Source: Cybelea sp963723485
GTDB lineage: Bacteria; Vulcanimicrobiota; Vulcanimicrobiia; Vulcanimicrobiales; Vulcanimicrobiaceae
DNA length: 64,000 nt
NCBI GenBank assembly: GCA_963723485.1
Contig: CAVRQS010000003.1
Location: forward strand, 62,001 to 126,000
Reading direction: 5' to 3'
Shown here: positions 24,500 through 32,560 of the stretch, in pieces
How the letters are laid out: each line of letters begins with the position of its first letter
How positions within the stretch are numbered: position 1 is the first letter of the stretch
Notes under the pieces: generated by a model
What the model was told of the DNA's origin: nothing
Databases searched by the model: none
Seen by the model: only the letters and a program-made list of their open reading frames with translations
Translations under genes and position numbers: made by a program

Positions 24500-24991
24500 A
24501 TGGCAGAGAAGCGGCTCCTCAAACTCGGCGATCTCAAACCGGCACCCGGCAGCCGGCCGAAGCGGCAGCGCATCGGCCGCGGGCACGGATCGGGTATGGT
24601 CAAGACCGGCGGCGAGGGCGGAAAGGGCCAGACCGTGCGCTCCGGCGGCGGAAAGGGGCCCGCGTTCGAGGGTGGTCAAACCGCCTGGTCGCGGCGCCTG
24701 CCCCACGGCCGCGGCTACTCGCAGAAGGCCCGCGATACCGGACACTTCCGGAGCCGGTTCGCCGTCGTGAACCTCCGTCAGCTCGCGAACTGGGACCCGT
24801 CAGTGGAGATCACGCCTGAGTCGCTGCGCGACCACGGGCTCGTCAAGGTCATCCTCGACGGCGTGAAGGTTCTCGGCGCCGAGTCCGATGCGCCGCTGCC
24901 CGCGGGGCTGCGCCTGCGCGATGTTTTCTTCTCGAAGAAGGCCCGCGAAGCGCTCGCCGCGGCCGGCGCCGATCTCCCAGCCTCTTCCTGA
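24500..24991 (+). CDS. rplO: 50S ribosomal protein L15
   Basis: A 163-residue L15. LGDLKPAPGSRPKRQRIGRG at the start, GGKGPAFEGGQTAWSRRLPH and the C-terminal globular part are typical. The first half is a glycine-rich rRNA-threading extension. Start ATG at 24500. The ending TGA overlaps the secY ATG, a coupling conserved in many bacteria. Confidence 0.96.
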   Translation: MAEKRLLKLGDLKPAPGSRPKRQRIGRGHGSGMVKTGGEGGKGQTVRSGGGKGPAFEGGQTAWSRRLPHGRGYSQKARDTGHFRSRFAVVNLRQLANWDPSVEITPESLRDHGLVKVILDGVKVLGAESDAPLPAGLRLRDVFFSKKAREALAAAGADLPASS

Positions 24992-26313
24992 TGTTCGACA
25001 ACCTCCGCGCCGCGGTACTCGTCCCCGAAATCCGCCAGCGGATCATGTTCGTTTTCTTTGCGTTCGCGTGGTTCGTGTTCATGATCCACGTGCAGCTGCC
25101 CAACGTGAACCAAGAGGCGTGGCAGCGCGTGCTGCAGAGCGGCGCGTTCTACAACCTGCTCGGCTTCCTGTCGGGCGGCGCGCTGCAGAAGTTGTCGATC
25201 ATCGCAATGGGCATCACCCCGTACATCAACGCGTCGATCATCATGCAGTTGATGACCGTGGTCATGCCGCAGCTCGAAGAGATGGCCAAGAAAGGCGGCG
25301 AGGAAGGCCGCAAGAAGATCAGTCAATACACGCGCTGGCTGACCATCGTGCTGGCGGCGATTCAAGCCACGTTCATGGCTATCTCGATGGAGCGTTCCGG
25401 GGTCTTCTACGACACGTCGATGTGGTATCTGCTCTACGCGATCGTGGCCATGGTGGGCGGCACGCTCTTCCTCATGTGGCTCGGCGAGCAGATCAGCGAC
25501 AAGGGCATCGGCAACGGCGTCTCGCTGATCATCTTCATCGGCATCGTGCTGCGCTACCCGCAGTACATCACCCAGACCTATGCGTCCGCCAGTCAGGGAG
25601 CGGAGTCGCTCCTGAACCTGGTGATCTACATCGTGCTGGCGATCGCGATCATTATCTCGATCGTGTTTCTCTACCAGGGGCAGCGGCGCGTGCCCGTCCA
25701 GCAGGCGCGCCGCGTCGTCGGACGCAAGATGTTCGCCGGGCGCTCGACGTACATTCCGCTGCGGCTGAACAACGCGGGCGTGATCTCGATCATCTTCGCG
25801 ATCTCGATCCTGCTCTTGCCGCAACAGGCGCTATCCTGGTTCGGCCGCGGCCAAACGATCACGGCCTCGGGCATCTGGGGCGCCATCCAGCACGGGATGC
25901 AAAATTTCTCTGCCTGGCTCAACGTGTGGTTCACGCCCAACGGCGTGCTCTACAACGTCGTCTACTTTTTGCTGGTCGTCGTGTTTACGTTCTTCTACAG
26001 CTCCGTCGTGCTCAACACGCGCGATGTCGCGGACAATCTGAAGAAGACGGGAGCGTTCGTTCCTGGCATTCGGCCGGGACAGCCGACGGTCGATTACCTC
26101 AACAAGATCCTGATCCGGATCACGACCGCGGCGGCGATCTACCTCGGGATTCTCGCCGTTCTGCCGGGCGCATTTCAGCGCGGACTGTCGATCACGACGT
26201 TCTATCTCGGCTCGACCTCGCTGCTGATCGTCGTCGGCGTGGCGCTGGACACGATCACCCAGATCGAGGCGCGGCTCGCCATGCGCGACTACCGCGGCTT
26301 CATCAAACGGTAA
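24991..26313 (+). CDS. secY: Preprotein translocase subunit SecY
   Basis: A 440-residue inner-membrane channel with ten hydrophobic helices. GGALQKLSIIAMGITPYINA marks the plug and helix 2 region; QYTRWLTIVLAAIQATFMA and GEQISDKGIGNGVSLIIF are standard; the cytoplasmic loop before RPGQPTVDYLNKIL interacts with SecA. It forms the SecYEG pore. Neither secE nor secG is in this window. Confidence 0.97.
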   Translation: MFDNLRAAVLVPEIRQRIMFVFFAFAWFVFMIHVQLPNVNQEAWQRVLQSGAFYNLLGFLSGGALQKLSIIAMGITPYINASIIMQLMTVVMPQLEEMAKKGGEEGRKKISQYTRWLTIVLAAIQATFMAISMERSGVFYDTSMWYLLYAIVAMVGGTLFLMWLGEQISDKGIGNGVSLIIFIGIVLRYPQYITQTYASASQGAESLLNLVIYIVLAIAIIISIVFLYQGQRRVPVQQARRVVGRKMFAGRSTYIPLRLNNAGVISIIFAISILLLPQQALSWFGRGQTITASGIWGAIQHGMQNFSAWLNVWFTPNGVLYNVVYFLLVVVFTFFYSSVVLNTRDVADNLKKTGAFVPGIRPGQPTVDYLNKILIRITTAAAIYLGILAVLPGAFQRGLSITTFYLGSTSLLIVVGVALDTITQIEARLAMRDYRGFIKR

Positions 26314-26330
26314 GGACCGCGCGCGACACC

Positions 26331-26981
26331 ATGCGGTTGGTCTTCCTCGGGCCGCCCGGTGCCGGAAAGGGAACCCAAGCACGTCTGCTCGAGCGGCGTT
26401 TCGGGTTGCGCCAGATCTCGACGGGCGATATCCTGCGCGCGAACCGCGCACGCGGGACGAAGCTCGGAAAGCAGGCCGAAGGCTACATGCGGCGCGGCGA
26501 GCTCGTTCCCGACAACCTCGTGATCCACATGATCGAGGAGGAGCTCGAGCGCACCGGAAGCGGCTTCGTCATGGACGGCTTTCCGCGGACCGTGGCGCAG
26601 GCGGAAGCGCTGGACGCGATGCTCGAGCGGCGGGGGCAGCCGCTCAACGCGGCGGTGCTCTTCTCAGGGGACCGTGCCGCGCTGATCGAGCGGCTCGCGT
26701 CGCGCTGGACGAATCCGCGCAACGGGCGCACCTACAATGCCATCACCAATCCGCCCAAAGTCGCCGGCATCGACGATGAGGACGGCGGCGAACTGATTCA
26801 GCGCGAGGACGATCGCGCCGAGACGATCGCCAAACGGCTCGAAGTGTATGACGCGCAAACGAGGCCGCTGGCGGAGTACTATCGGAAGAACGGCAAGCTG
26901 TTGCAGGTCGACGCGCTGGCCAGCGTCGAGGCGGTCTCGGACCGGATTGCCGGCGCGATCGGCGCCGAGCAGCGCGCGTAA
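26331..26981 (+). CDS. adk: Adenylate kinase
   Basis: A 216-residue enzyme converting AMP and ATP to two ADP. The P-loop GPPGAGKGT is at residues 7-15, FVMDGFPRTVAQAEAL binds AMP, and the LID domain (RWTNPRNGRTYNAITNPPKV) lacks the four Cys of zinc-type LIDs. It follows secY after 17 bases, the classical order secY-adk-map-infA. Confidence 0.97.
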   Translation: MRLVFLGPPGAGKGTQARLLERRFGLRQISTGDILRANRARGTKLGKQAEGYMRRGELVPDNLVIHMIEEELERTGSGFVMDGFPRTVAQAEALDAMLERRGQPLNAAVLFSGDRAALIERLASRWTNPRNGRTYNAITNPPKVAGIDDEDGGELIQREDDRAETIAKRLEVYDAQTRPLAEYYRKNGKLLQVDALASVEAVSDRIAGAIGAEQRA

Positions 26982-26989
26982 GCGCCGGG

Positions 26990-27793
26990 ATGGTTACGCT
27001 CAAATCGCCGCGCGAGATTGAGCTGATGCGACGCAGCGGCAAGATCACGGCGACGGTGTTGACCGCGCTGATGAAAGCCGCGCGTCCCGGCATCGCGACG
27101 AGCGACCTCGACCGCATGGCGGAAGAACAAATTCGCGGCGCCGGCGGCGTGCCGACCTTCAAGGGCTACAACGGTTTTCCGGGGTCGATTTGCGCGTCGG
27201 TCAACGACGAGGTCGTGCACGGAATTCCCGGGTCGCGCGTCCTGAACGAGGGCGACTTGCTGTCGATCGACATCGGGACGACGCTCGAGGGCTACGTCAG
27301 CGACAGCGCGGCGACGGTTGGCGTAGGCGCGATCTCTGCCGAGGCGCGGCGCCTTCTCGAGGTCACCCAGGAGTGCCTGACGGTCGGCATCGCGCAAATG
27401 GAGTGCGGGAAGCGCCTGGGCGACATCGGCGCCGCCGTGCAGGCGCATGCGGAGAGCCACGGCTACGGGGTCGTGCGCGAGCTGGTCGGCCATGGGGTGG
27501 GTCGCGCGATGCACGAGGAGCCGCAGGTGCCCAACTACGGCGAAGCGGGGACGGGGATGGAGCTGCGCCCGGGCCTGGTCCTGGCCATCGAGCCGATGAT
27601 CACCCAGGGCGGCCCACGGATACGAATCCTGCGCGACGGCTGGACAGTCGTCACGGCGGATGGTAAACTCGCAGCGCATTTCGAGCACACGATTGCGGTG
27701 ACGAAGAGCGGACCCAGGATCCTGACACTGCGCCGTTACGCGGAAAGTCCGGAGGTCGAGCGTTTTCGCCCCGTCCACGAGGCGATTGCCTAG
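26990..27793 (+). CDS. map: Type I methionine aminopeptidase
   Basis: A 267-residue cytosolic enzyme that removes the N-terminal Met from nascent proteins. The metal ligands are visible in DIGTTLEGYVSDSAATVG (two Asp), VGHGVGRAMHEEP (His), AIEPMI (Glu) and FEHTIAV (Glu). An N-terminal MVTLKSPREIELMRRSGKIT is standard. No extra zinc-finger domain is present. Confidence 0.97.
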   Translation: MVTLKSPREIELMRRSGKITATVLTALMKAARPGIATSDLDRMAEEQIRGAGGVPTFKGYNGFPGSICASVNDEVVHGIPGSRVLNEGDLLSIDIGTTLEGYVSDSAATVGVGAISAEARRLLEVTQECLTVGIAQMECGKRLGDIGAAVQAHAESHGYGVVRELVGHGVGRAMHEEPQVPNYGEAGTGMELRPGLVLAIEPMITQGGPRIRILRDGWTVVTADGKLAAHFEHTIAVTKSGPRILTLRRYAESPEVERFRPVHEAIA

Positions 27794-28084
27794 ATGGCCC
27801 GCCGGCGTGGAGGGCGCCCGGCGCGCACCAAAAAGGCCTCCGCCGAGAAAGCTGCCAAGACAACGATGCCTAAGGAAGAGGCGATCGAGGTCGAGGGGAC
27901 GATCGTGGAGCCGCTGCCCAACGCGATGTTCCGGGTCGAACTGACCAACGGACACCGCGTCCTGGCGCACGTCTCGGGAAAGATCCGGATGCACTTCATT
28001 CGGATTCTGCCGGGGGATCGCGTTCTCGTCGAGCTCTCGCCGTACGACCTCACCCACGGCCGAATAACGTATCGATACAAGTAA
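27794..28084 (+). CDS. infA: Translation initiation factor IF-1
   Basis: IF-1 binds the ribosomal A site during initiation. The 72-residue OB-fold core begins at an internal ATG (27866), PKEEAIEVEGTIVEPLPNAM, and ends GRITYRYK. The frame continues upstream for 24 codons to an ATG touching the map stop and adds a Lys/Arg-rich extension (RRRGGRPARTKKASAEK). Neither start has a convincing ribosome binding site; the internal one gives the family's usual length, the upstream one fits the tight gene packing. Confidence 0.92.
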   Translation: MARRRGGRPARTKKASAEKAAKTTMPKEEAIEVEGTIVEPLPNAMFRVELTNGHRVLAHVSGKIRMHFIRILPGDRVLVELSPYDLTHGRITYRYK

Positions 28085-28095
28085 AAGGCGAACTT

Positions 28096-28212
28096 ATGAA
28101 AGTCAGACCATCGGTAAAGAAAATTTGTGAAAAGTGTAAGATCATTCGGCGGCACGGCCGCGTGCGGGTGATCTGTGAGGTCAACCCCAAACACAAGCAG
28201 GTTCAAGGTTAA
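28096..28212 (+). CDS. rpmJ: 50S ribosomal protein L36, zinc form
   Basis: A 38-residue protein, MKVRPSVKKICEKCKIIRRH to the end NPKHKQVQG. Cys at positions 11, 14 and 27 with a His near 32 form the zinc site (C+ type). It is shorter than most gene finders' limits but lies in the conserved infA-rpmJ-rpsM order. AAAGG precedes the ATG. Its codons are AT-richer than those of the neighbours. Confidence 0.96.
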   Translation: MKVRPSVKKICEKCKIIRRHGRVRVICEVNPKHKQVQG

Positions 28213-28232
28213 TCCTTCGACAGGCTCAGGAT
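28212..28232 (-). repeat. Inverted copy of the dispersed CCTGAGC...GTCGAAGG repeat
   Basis: ATCCTTCGACAGGCTCAGGAT between rpmJ and rpsM is the reverse complement form of the units at 2471-2521 and 6701-6721. Its ends are self-complementary (ATCCT/AGGAT), so it could form a small hairpin between the two ribosomal genes. Confidence 0.6.
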
Positions 28233-28256
28233 TTTAATAAGGAAATGTTTTAAAAG

Positions 28257-28643
28257 ATGGCTCGTATTGCTGGTATCGATTTGCCGCGTGAGAAGCGCGT
28301 CGAAGTGGCGCTCACGTATATCTTTGGCATCGGTGCGCCCACGGCGCGGAAGCTATTGCAGCACGCGGGAGTCGACCCAAACCTGCGCGTTAAGGCGATG
28401 AACGAAGACGATGAGAAGAAGCTTCGCGACGCGATCGATTCGCTGCAGCTGCGCGTCGAGGGCGACCTGCGACGTGAGGTACAGGGCAACATCAAGCGCC
28501 TGATGGATATCGGCTGCTATCGCGGACTGCGCCACCGGCGCGGATTGCCCGTGCGCGGTCAGCGGACCAAGACCAACGCTCGCACCCGCAAGGGCCCCAA
28601 GCGCACCGTCGCCGGCAAGAAAAAGACGATCGCCAAGAAATAG
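28257..28643 (+). CDS. rpsM: 30S ribosomal protein S13
   Basis: A 128-residue S13. ARIAGIDLPREKRVEVALTY, IFGIGAPTARKLLQHAGVD and GLRHRRGLPVRGQRTKTNAR are canonical; the tail reaches the tRNAs. AAGGA lies about 13 bases before the ATG. Normally rpsK follows directly; here 3.5 kb of unrelated genes intervene. Confidence 0.96.
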   Translation: MARIAGIDLPREKRVEVALTYIFGIGAPTARKLLQHAGVDPNLRVKAMNEDDEKKLRDAIDSLQLRVEGDLRREVQGNIKRLMDIGCYRGLRHRRGLPVRGQRTKTNARTRKGPKRTVAGKKKTIAKK

Positions 28644-28650
28644 CCGCCGC

Positions 28651-29388
28651 GTGAAAGCGGTGATCACGGCCGGCGGCCGCGTCGACGGGCCGTTCGCGCA
28701 CACGGCGGGAACACGCGTGAAGGCGCTGGCCTCAGTGCGCGGCCACACGATGCTGGGACGCATGATCGAGTCGCTGCGTTCGGTGGGTGCCGACCGCATC
28801 GCGGTCGTCGGCGGAGACGAGGTCCGCGCGGCATGCGGCGCCGTGGTCGAGCGCTTCGTCGACGAGAGCGTATCCGGAAGCGTGAACCTCCTGCGTGCGC
28901 TGCACGCGTGGCCGGACGACGGCGAGACGCTGCTCTACGCGACCAGCGATCTGCCCTACGTCACGCCCCGGGCCATCGAGACGTTCGTCGCCAGCGCATC
29001 CTCCGGGGCCATCGCCGTCCCACTCGCGGAATTTGACGAGTTTCAACGACGCTTTCCGGACGCGCCGCCGTCCTTCGGCATCACACTCGCCGGCGAGCGC
29101 GTCGTCAACGGCGGCGTGTTCGCGCTCCCCGCGGGCAGCACCGAGCGCGTGGCCGCACTCGCCGCGCGCTTCTTTGACGCGCGCAAGCGGCCATGGCGGA
29201 TGGCGAGCCTCGTGAGCCCGATCGTGCTGCTGCGTTTTCTGCTGCGGCGCTTGAGCGTTGCGGATCTCGAAGCGCTCGGCGCGCGCGTGCTTCGAATGCC
29301 GGCGTGCGCCGTGCGGCGCAGCGCGCCGGAACTCGCCTACGACGTCGACAGCTTTGTCGAGTACGGTTATGCCTGCACGCACGGCTAA
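28651..29388 (+). CDS. MobA-like NTP transferase (nucleotidyltransferase family)
   Basis: A 245-residue protein with a GTG start. It opens MKAVITAGGRVDGPF and has TRVKALASVRGHTMLGRMIE, the nucleotide-binding start of GT-A-like nucleotidyltransferases, and LLYATSDLPYVT with the metal-binding Asp. Such enzymes attach NMP to sugars or molybdopterin; the partner is unknown. It sits between rpsM and an MFS gene whose start overlaps its end by 20 bases. Confidence 0.75.
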   Translation: MKAVITAGGRVDGPFAHTAGTRVKALASVRGHTMLGRMIESLRSVGADRIAVVGGDEVRAACGAVVERFVDESVSGSVNLLRALHAWPDDGETLLYATSDLPYVTPRAIETFVASASSGAIAVPLAEFDEFQRRFPDAPPSFGITLAGERVVNGGVFALPAGSTERVAALAARFFDARKRPWRMASLVSPIVLLRFLLRRLSVADLEALGARVLRMPACAVRRSAPELAYDVDSFVEYGYACTHG

Positions 29389-30571
29389 CGCGTTCGCGCT
29401 CGCACTGTTCTGGCTGGGCGTGCAGGCGGTTTGGGGCGCCCTGCTTGGAATCTCGCTGCAGTCCCGCACGATCGAGCTCTCACCTGCCGATGCGCTGATC
29501 GCGTACGGTCGCCTGGCGACCGCGGGCGCGCTCGTCGCGGCGATCACGCAGATCGTCATCGGATTCTGGTCGGATGCGCGCCGCCGCCGTCAAAGCCGCC
29601 GCATAGAGTTCTACGTTGCCGGCACGGTCGCGGGCGCGGCGGCGCTCGTGTTCTTCTATGCCGCGCCGACGTTCGCCGTGCTAACGCTTGCGTTCATCCT
29701 GCTGCAGGCCGCGCTCAACGTCGCGATCGGTCCGTACCAGGCGATCATTCCGGACTTCGTCGAGCGCGTGCACACCGGCGCGGCGTCGTCGTGGATGGCC
29801 GCGCTGCAGGGTGGCGGCAACGCCGTGGGCGCGCTGGCGGCCAGCTTCATCAGTAACGCGCGCGCACTGAGCGCGTCGCTGGGCGCCCTGCTGCTCGCGA
29901 CCTGCGCCGTCACCGTCGCGCACGCCTGGCGCCTGCCGCTGCGCGATTCACCCGACGAAACGCGGCCCCCATTTCGCGTCACGCGGCCGTTCGTCGACCT
30001 GTTCATCTCGCGCGCGCTCGTCTACGTCGGCTTTTACACGCTCCTCGGCTACCTGCTGTTCTACGTCACCCAGGTGCTCGGTGTTCGGGCCCTGGCGGAT
30101 GCCCGCCGCGAGACCGGGATCCTGATCGTAGCCTTCACGCTTCTCGGCGCCGTCGGCGCGCGGCTCGCCGCGCGCCCCACCGACCGCCTCGACAAACGCC
30201 TCGTCGCCACGGTCGGCGCGGCCGGCTTCATCGCGGCTCTCGCGGTCTTTATCGCATCCGGCGCGACGGCGGGCGTAGCCGTGGCGACCCTCCTGGCCGG
30301 GCTTGGCTGGGGCGTCTTTCTGGTGGCCGATTGGGCCATCGCGTGCCGCGTGCTGCCCCCCGGAGCCATGGCGGCCGGCATGGGGATCTGGAACCTGGCG
30401 GTCGTGCTGCCTCAGATCGTCGCGCCGGCCTTGACGACCCTGGTCGTGCAGTGGTTTAGCCTGGCGGCCAGCCCGGCCGCCCCCCGCCTCGCCTTCGGCC
30501 TAGCGCTTGGTGAGACTTTGATAGGAATAGCATGGCTGTGGCGTTTATCTCGTTGCGCGATAGGGGAATAA
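29369..30571 (+). CDS. MFS transporter
   Basis: A 400-residue protein with about twelve hydrophobic helices. The loop after helix 2 reads GFWSDARRRRQSRR, a diverged motif A, and LNVAIGPYQAIIPDFVERVH resembles sugar or SLC45-like permeases more than drug exporters. The ATG at 29369 lies within the end of the nucleotidyltransferase gene, so the two are probably used together, for example in making and moving a sugar derivative; this is inference. Confidence 0.8.
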   Translation: MPARTANAFALALFWLGVQAVWGALLGISLQSRTIELSPADALIAYGRLATAGALVAAITQIVIGFWSDARRRRQSRRIEFYVAGTVAGAAALVFFYAAPTFAVLTLAFILLQAALNVAIGPYQAIIPDFVERVHTGAASSWMAALQGGGNAVGALAASFISNARALSASLGALLLATCAVTVAHAWRLPLRDSPDETRPPFRVTRPFVDLFISRALVYVGFYTLLGYLLFYVTQVLGVRALADARRETGILIVAFTLLGAVGARLAARPTDRLDKRLVATVGAAGFIAALAVFIASGATAGVAVATLLAGLGWGVFLVADWAIACRVLPPGAMAAGMGIWNLAVVLPQIVAPALTTLVVQWFSLAASPAAPRLAFGLALGETLIGIAWLWRLSRCAIGE

Positions 30572-30682
30572 CGGGTATCGTGTGTTTGTGCGAGCACCAG
30601 CATATCAGGCGTCCGCTCGTATTACTCCGCTGGTGAAGGAGGCCTTCACTGGCATTTTGAGTTGTTCCATAAGGAGGCACTC

Positions 30683-32017
30683 GTGAAACGACTGAGCACC
30701 GGGGTACTCGCCGCGCTGATCGCAGCGTTGTGCGGGTTGAACGCGGTAGCGGCTCCGTCGGCGACGCAAGGAAACAATGGAAACGGCGTCGCGCAGACCG
30801 GTTCGCCGCCGCCGGCAGACTTTGGAAGTCCGCCGTCCGGCCAGATTCCTATTCTCTATAACGATCATCACGTCTATACCAAACCCGACATCCTCAAGCA
30901 GGGTCGCGTCTTGGCGGCACTCGTCAAGGGCGGCACGCTGCTGATTCCGTTGCGCTCGATGTTCGAACAGATGGGCGCCACCGTCTCGTGGGATGCCGGC
31001 AGCAAGACCGCAACGGTGTCGAAGCCAGGCGCCGAGGTCAAGGTCACGGTCGGAAAACCGGAAGTGATAATCAACGGCGAGTCACGTCCGCTGGACGTCC
31101 CGCCGATGGTCTATCAAGGCGTCGTTCTCGTGCCCGTCCGCGTAATTTCGGAGGGCATGGGTGCGTACGTTCAGTGGGTTCCGGACCGGCATTTGGTCGT
31201 CGTACGGTACATCCCCGCGACGCCCCCGCCGAGTCCCGCACCCCCGCCGCCTTCCGCGGCTCCGCCGCCGCCTCCGCCTCCGCCGCCGACTCCCCGTCCG
31301 CTTCGCGGTGAAGCGTTCGTGGGGGGCGACTACATCTTCTCGCCGACTGTCTACAACGAGTTCAATCCGGGGAGCCGTGCCAACGGCGGCAACGGCGGAT
31401 ACGCCGTTCGCGGCGGTGGCGAGTTCAGCCTCGGGAGCATCCCGTTCATGCTCGAGGGCTCGTACGAGCGCTGGCCGTTCCCGCATAACTGCACGACCAT
31501 CAGCGGAGTCCCGCAGGCCAACTGCTACGTGACGGTTGTGGGCGCAAACGGCAGCTCGGCGGTTCCGACTATCACCAACCTATACGATCAGGACGTTGAC
31601 GGCCGCTTCGCGGTTCGGGTCCTGCAGCCGCGCATCTACATCGGCGTGGGCTACCTGTGGCTCTCGAACAACTACGGCTATCCGAACATGACCGGCGTGG
31701 GCTTCGGCGGCGAGAAGCTGCCGGACCTCAATCAGCCGCTCTCATTCTTCGGCAGCGTCTGGTACTATCCGAGCGTCTCGGGGACCGGGAACTTCCCGCG
31801 TCTCACGAGCAGCGGCGGAACCACGACGGTCAACCTAAACCTGGCGTACAGCATTCTCAAGTACCAGATCGGTGTCGACTACGTGATCGGCAAGAGCCCA
31901 ATCTACATCGAGGGCGGCTGGATGGGCGACAGCTGGTCCGGCAAGACCAACGCCCCGATTAACCGCAGCTACAACGGCCCGTTCGCCGGCATCGGGCTCC
32001 GGGTACTCTATCCGTAG
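30683..32017 (+). CDS. Stalk-domain protein fused to an outer-membrane beta-barrel-like domain
   Basis: A 444-residue exported protein starting at a GTG with a perfect AAGGAGG 5 bases upstream. A signal peptide (about 1-24) is followed by a copper-amine-oxidase N-terminal 'stalk' domain (GGTLLIPLRSMFEQMGATV and GVVLVPVRVISEGMGAYV), a proline-rich linker at about 178-206, and a C-terminal region of alternating strands (EAFVGGDYIFSPTVYNEF to FAGIGLRVLYP) ending like an outer-membrane barrel. It is probably an envelope protein that anchors in the outer membrane and binds the wall or a ligand through the stalk. Confidence 0.75.
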   Translation: MKRLSTGVLAALIAALCGLNAVAAPSATQGNNGNGVAQTGSPPPADFGSPPSGQIPILYNDHHVYTKPDILKQGRVLAALVKGGTLLIPLRSMFEQMGATVSWDAGSKTATVSKPGAEVKVTVGKPEVIINGESRPLDVPPMVYQGVVLVPVRVISEGMGAYVQWVPDRHLVVVRYIPATPPPSPAPPPPSAAPPPPPPPPPTPRPLRGEAFVGGDYIFSPTVYNEFNPGSRANGGNGGYAVRGGGEFSLGSIPFMLEGSYERWPFPHNCTTISGVPQANCYVTVVGANGSSAVPTITNLYDQDVDGRFAVRVLQPRIYIGVGYLWLSNNYGYPNMTGVGFGGEKLPDLNQPLSFFGSVWYYPSVSGTGNFPRLTSSGGTTTVNLNLAYSILKYQIGVDYVIGKSPIYIEGGWMGDSWSGKTNAPINRSYNGPFAGIGLRVLYP

Positions 32018-32043
32018 GTCCTCGGGGGGAAGCCTAGCTAACT

Positions 32044-32074
32044 GGGGCTCGGCCATAAGGCCGAGCCCCCTTTG
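32044..32074 (+). terminator. Intrinsic terminator after the stalk/barrel gene
   Basis: A perfect 11-base stem GGGGCTCGGCC/GGCCGAGCCCC with an ATAA loop (32044-32069) is followed by CTTTGG. The T-run is short but the stem is very strong. It separates this gene from the rpsK unit. Confidence 0.8.
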
Positions 32075-32075
32075 G

Positions 32076-32105
32076 TTGACCCCGGTTCGTCCCTTAAGGT
32101 AAGAT
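32076..32105 (+). promoter_or_regulatory. Probable promoter of rpsK-rpsD-rpoA-rplQ
   Basis: TTGACC (32076-32081) and TAAGAT (32100-32105) with an 18-base spacer follow the terminator directly, giving a leader of about 50 bases before rpsK. An independent promoter is expected because rpsK is detached from rpsM. Confidence 0.55.
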
Positions 32106-32162
32106 ACTCACTTGGCGCCCGCGGGCGTCCTGTTACTCCTGTGCCTTAGAGAGATCTCATTT

Positions 32163-32558
32163 TTGGCTGCCAAGAAGCAAACGAAATCGCGTCGTAAGCG
32201 CGACGTAAAGAACGTCCAAGCCGGCGTCGCTCACGTTCATGCATCCTTCAATAACACGATCGTGACGATCAGTGATCCGCACGGCGGCGTCATCTCGTGG
32301 GCCTCGGCCGGCAACCTCGGCTTTAAGGGCTCGAAGAAATCCACGCCGTTTGCGGCGCAGATGGCCGCCGAAGCGGCCGCGCGCAAGGCGATGGAGCACG
32401 GAATGAAATCGACCGAGGTTCTGGTCAAGGGTCCGGGCGCAGGCCGCGAGGCCGCGATCCGGTCGCTCCAGGCGGCCGGCCTCGAGATCACGATGATCAA
32501 GGACGTCACGCCGATCCCGCACAACGGCTGCCGGCCGCCAAAGCGGCGCAGGGTCTAA
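32163..32558 (+). CDS. rpsK: 30S ribosomal protein S11
   Basis: A 131-residue S11. HVHASFNNTIVTISDPHGGV, ISWASAGNLGFKGSKKSTPF and VTPIPHNGCRPPKRRRV are canonical; it lines the platform near the mRNA exit. Start taken as the TTG at 32163 giving AAKKQTKSRRKRDVKNV; a longer start at 32112 would add an untypical hydrophobic leader. Confidence 0.95.
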   Translation: MAAKKQTKSRRKRDVKNVQAGVAHVHASFNNTIVTISDPHGGVISWASAGNLGFKGSKKSTPFAAQMAAEAAARKAMEHGMKSTEVLVKGPGAGREAAIRSLQAAGLEITMIKDVTPIPHNGCRPPKRRRV

Positions 32559-32560
32559 GC

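Noticed and set aside
32044..32074. Terminator hairpin as the start of a mobile palindromic repeat
   Set aside because: No second copy noticed in the window, and its position after a gene end with trailing T residues is explained by termination.
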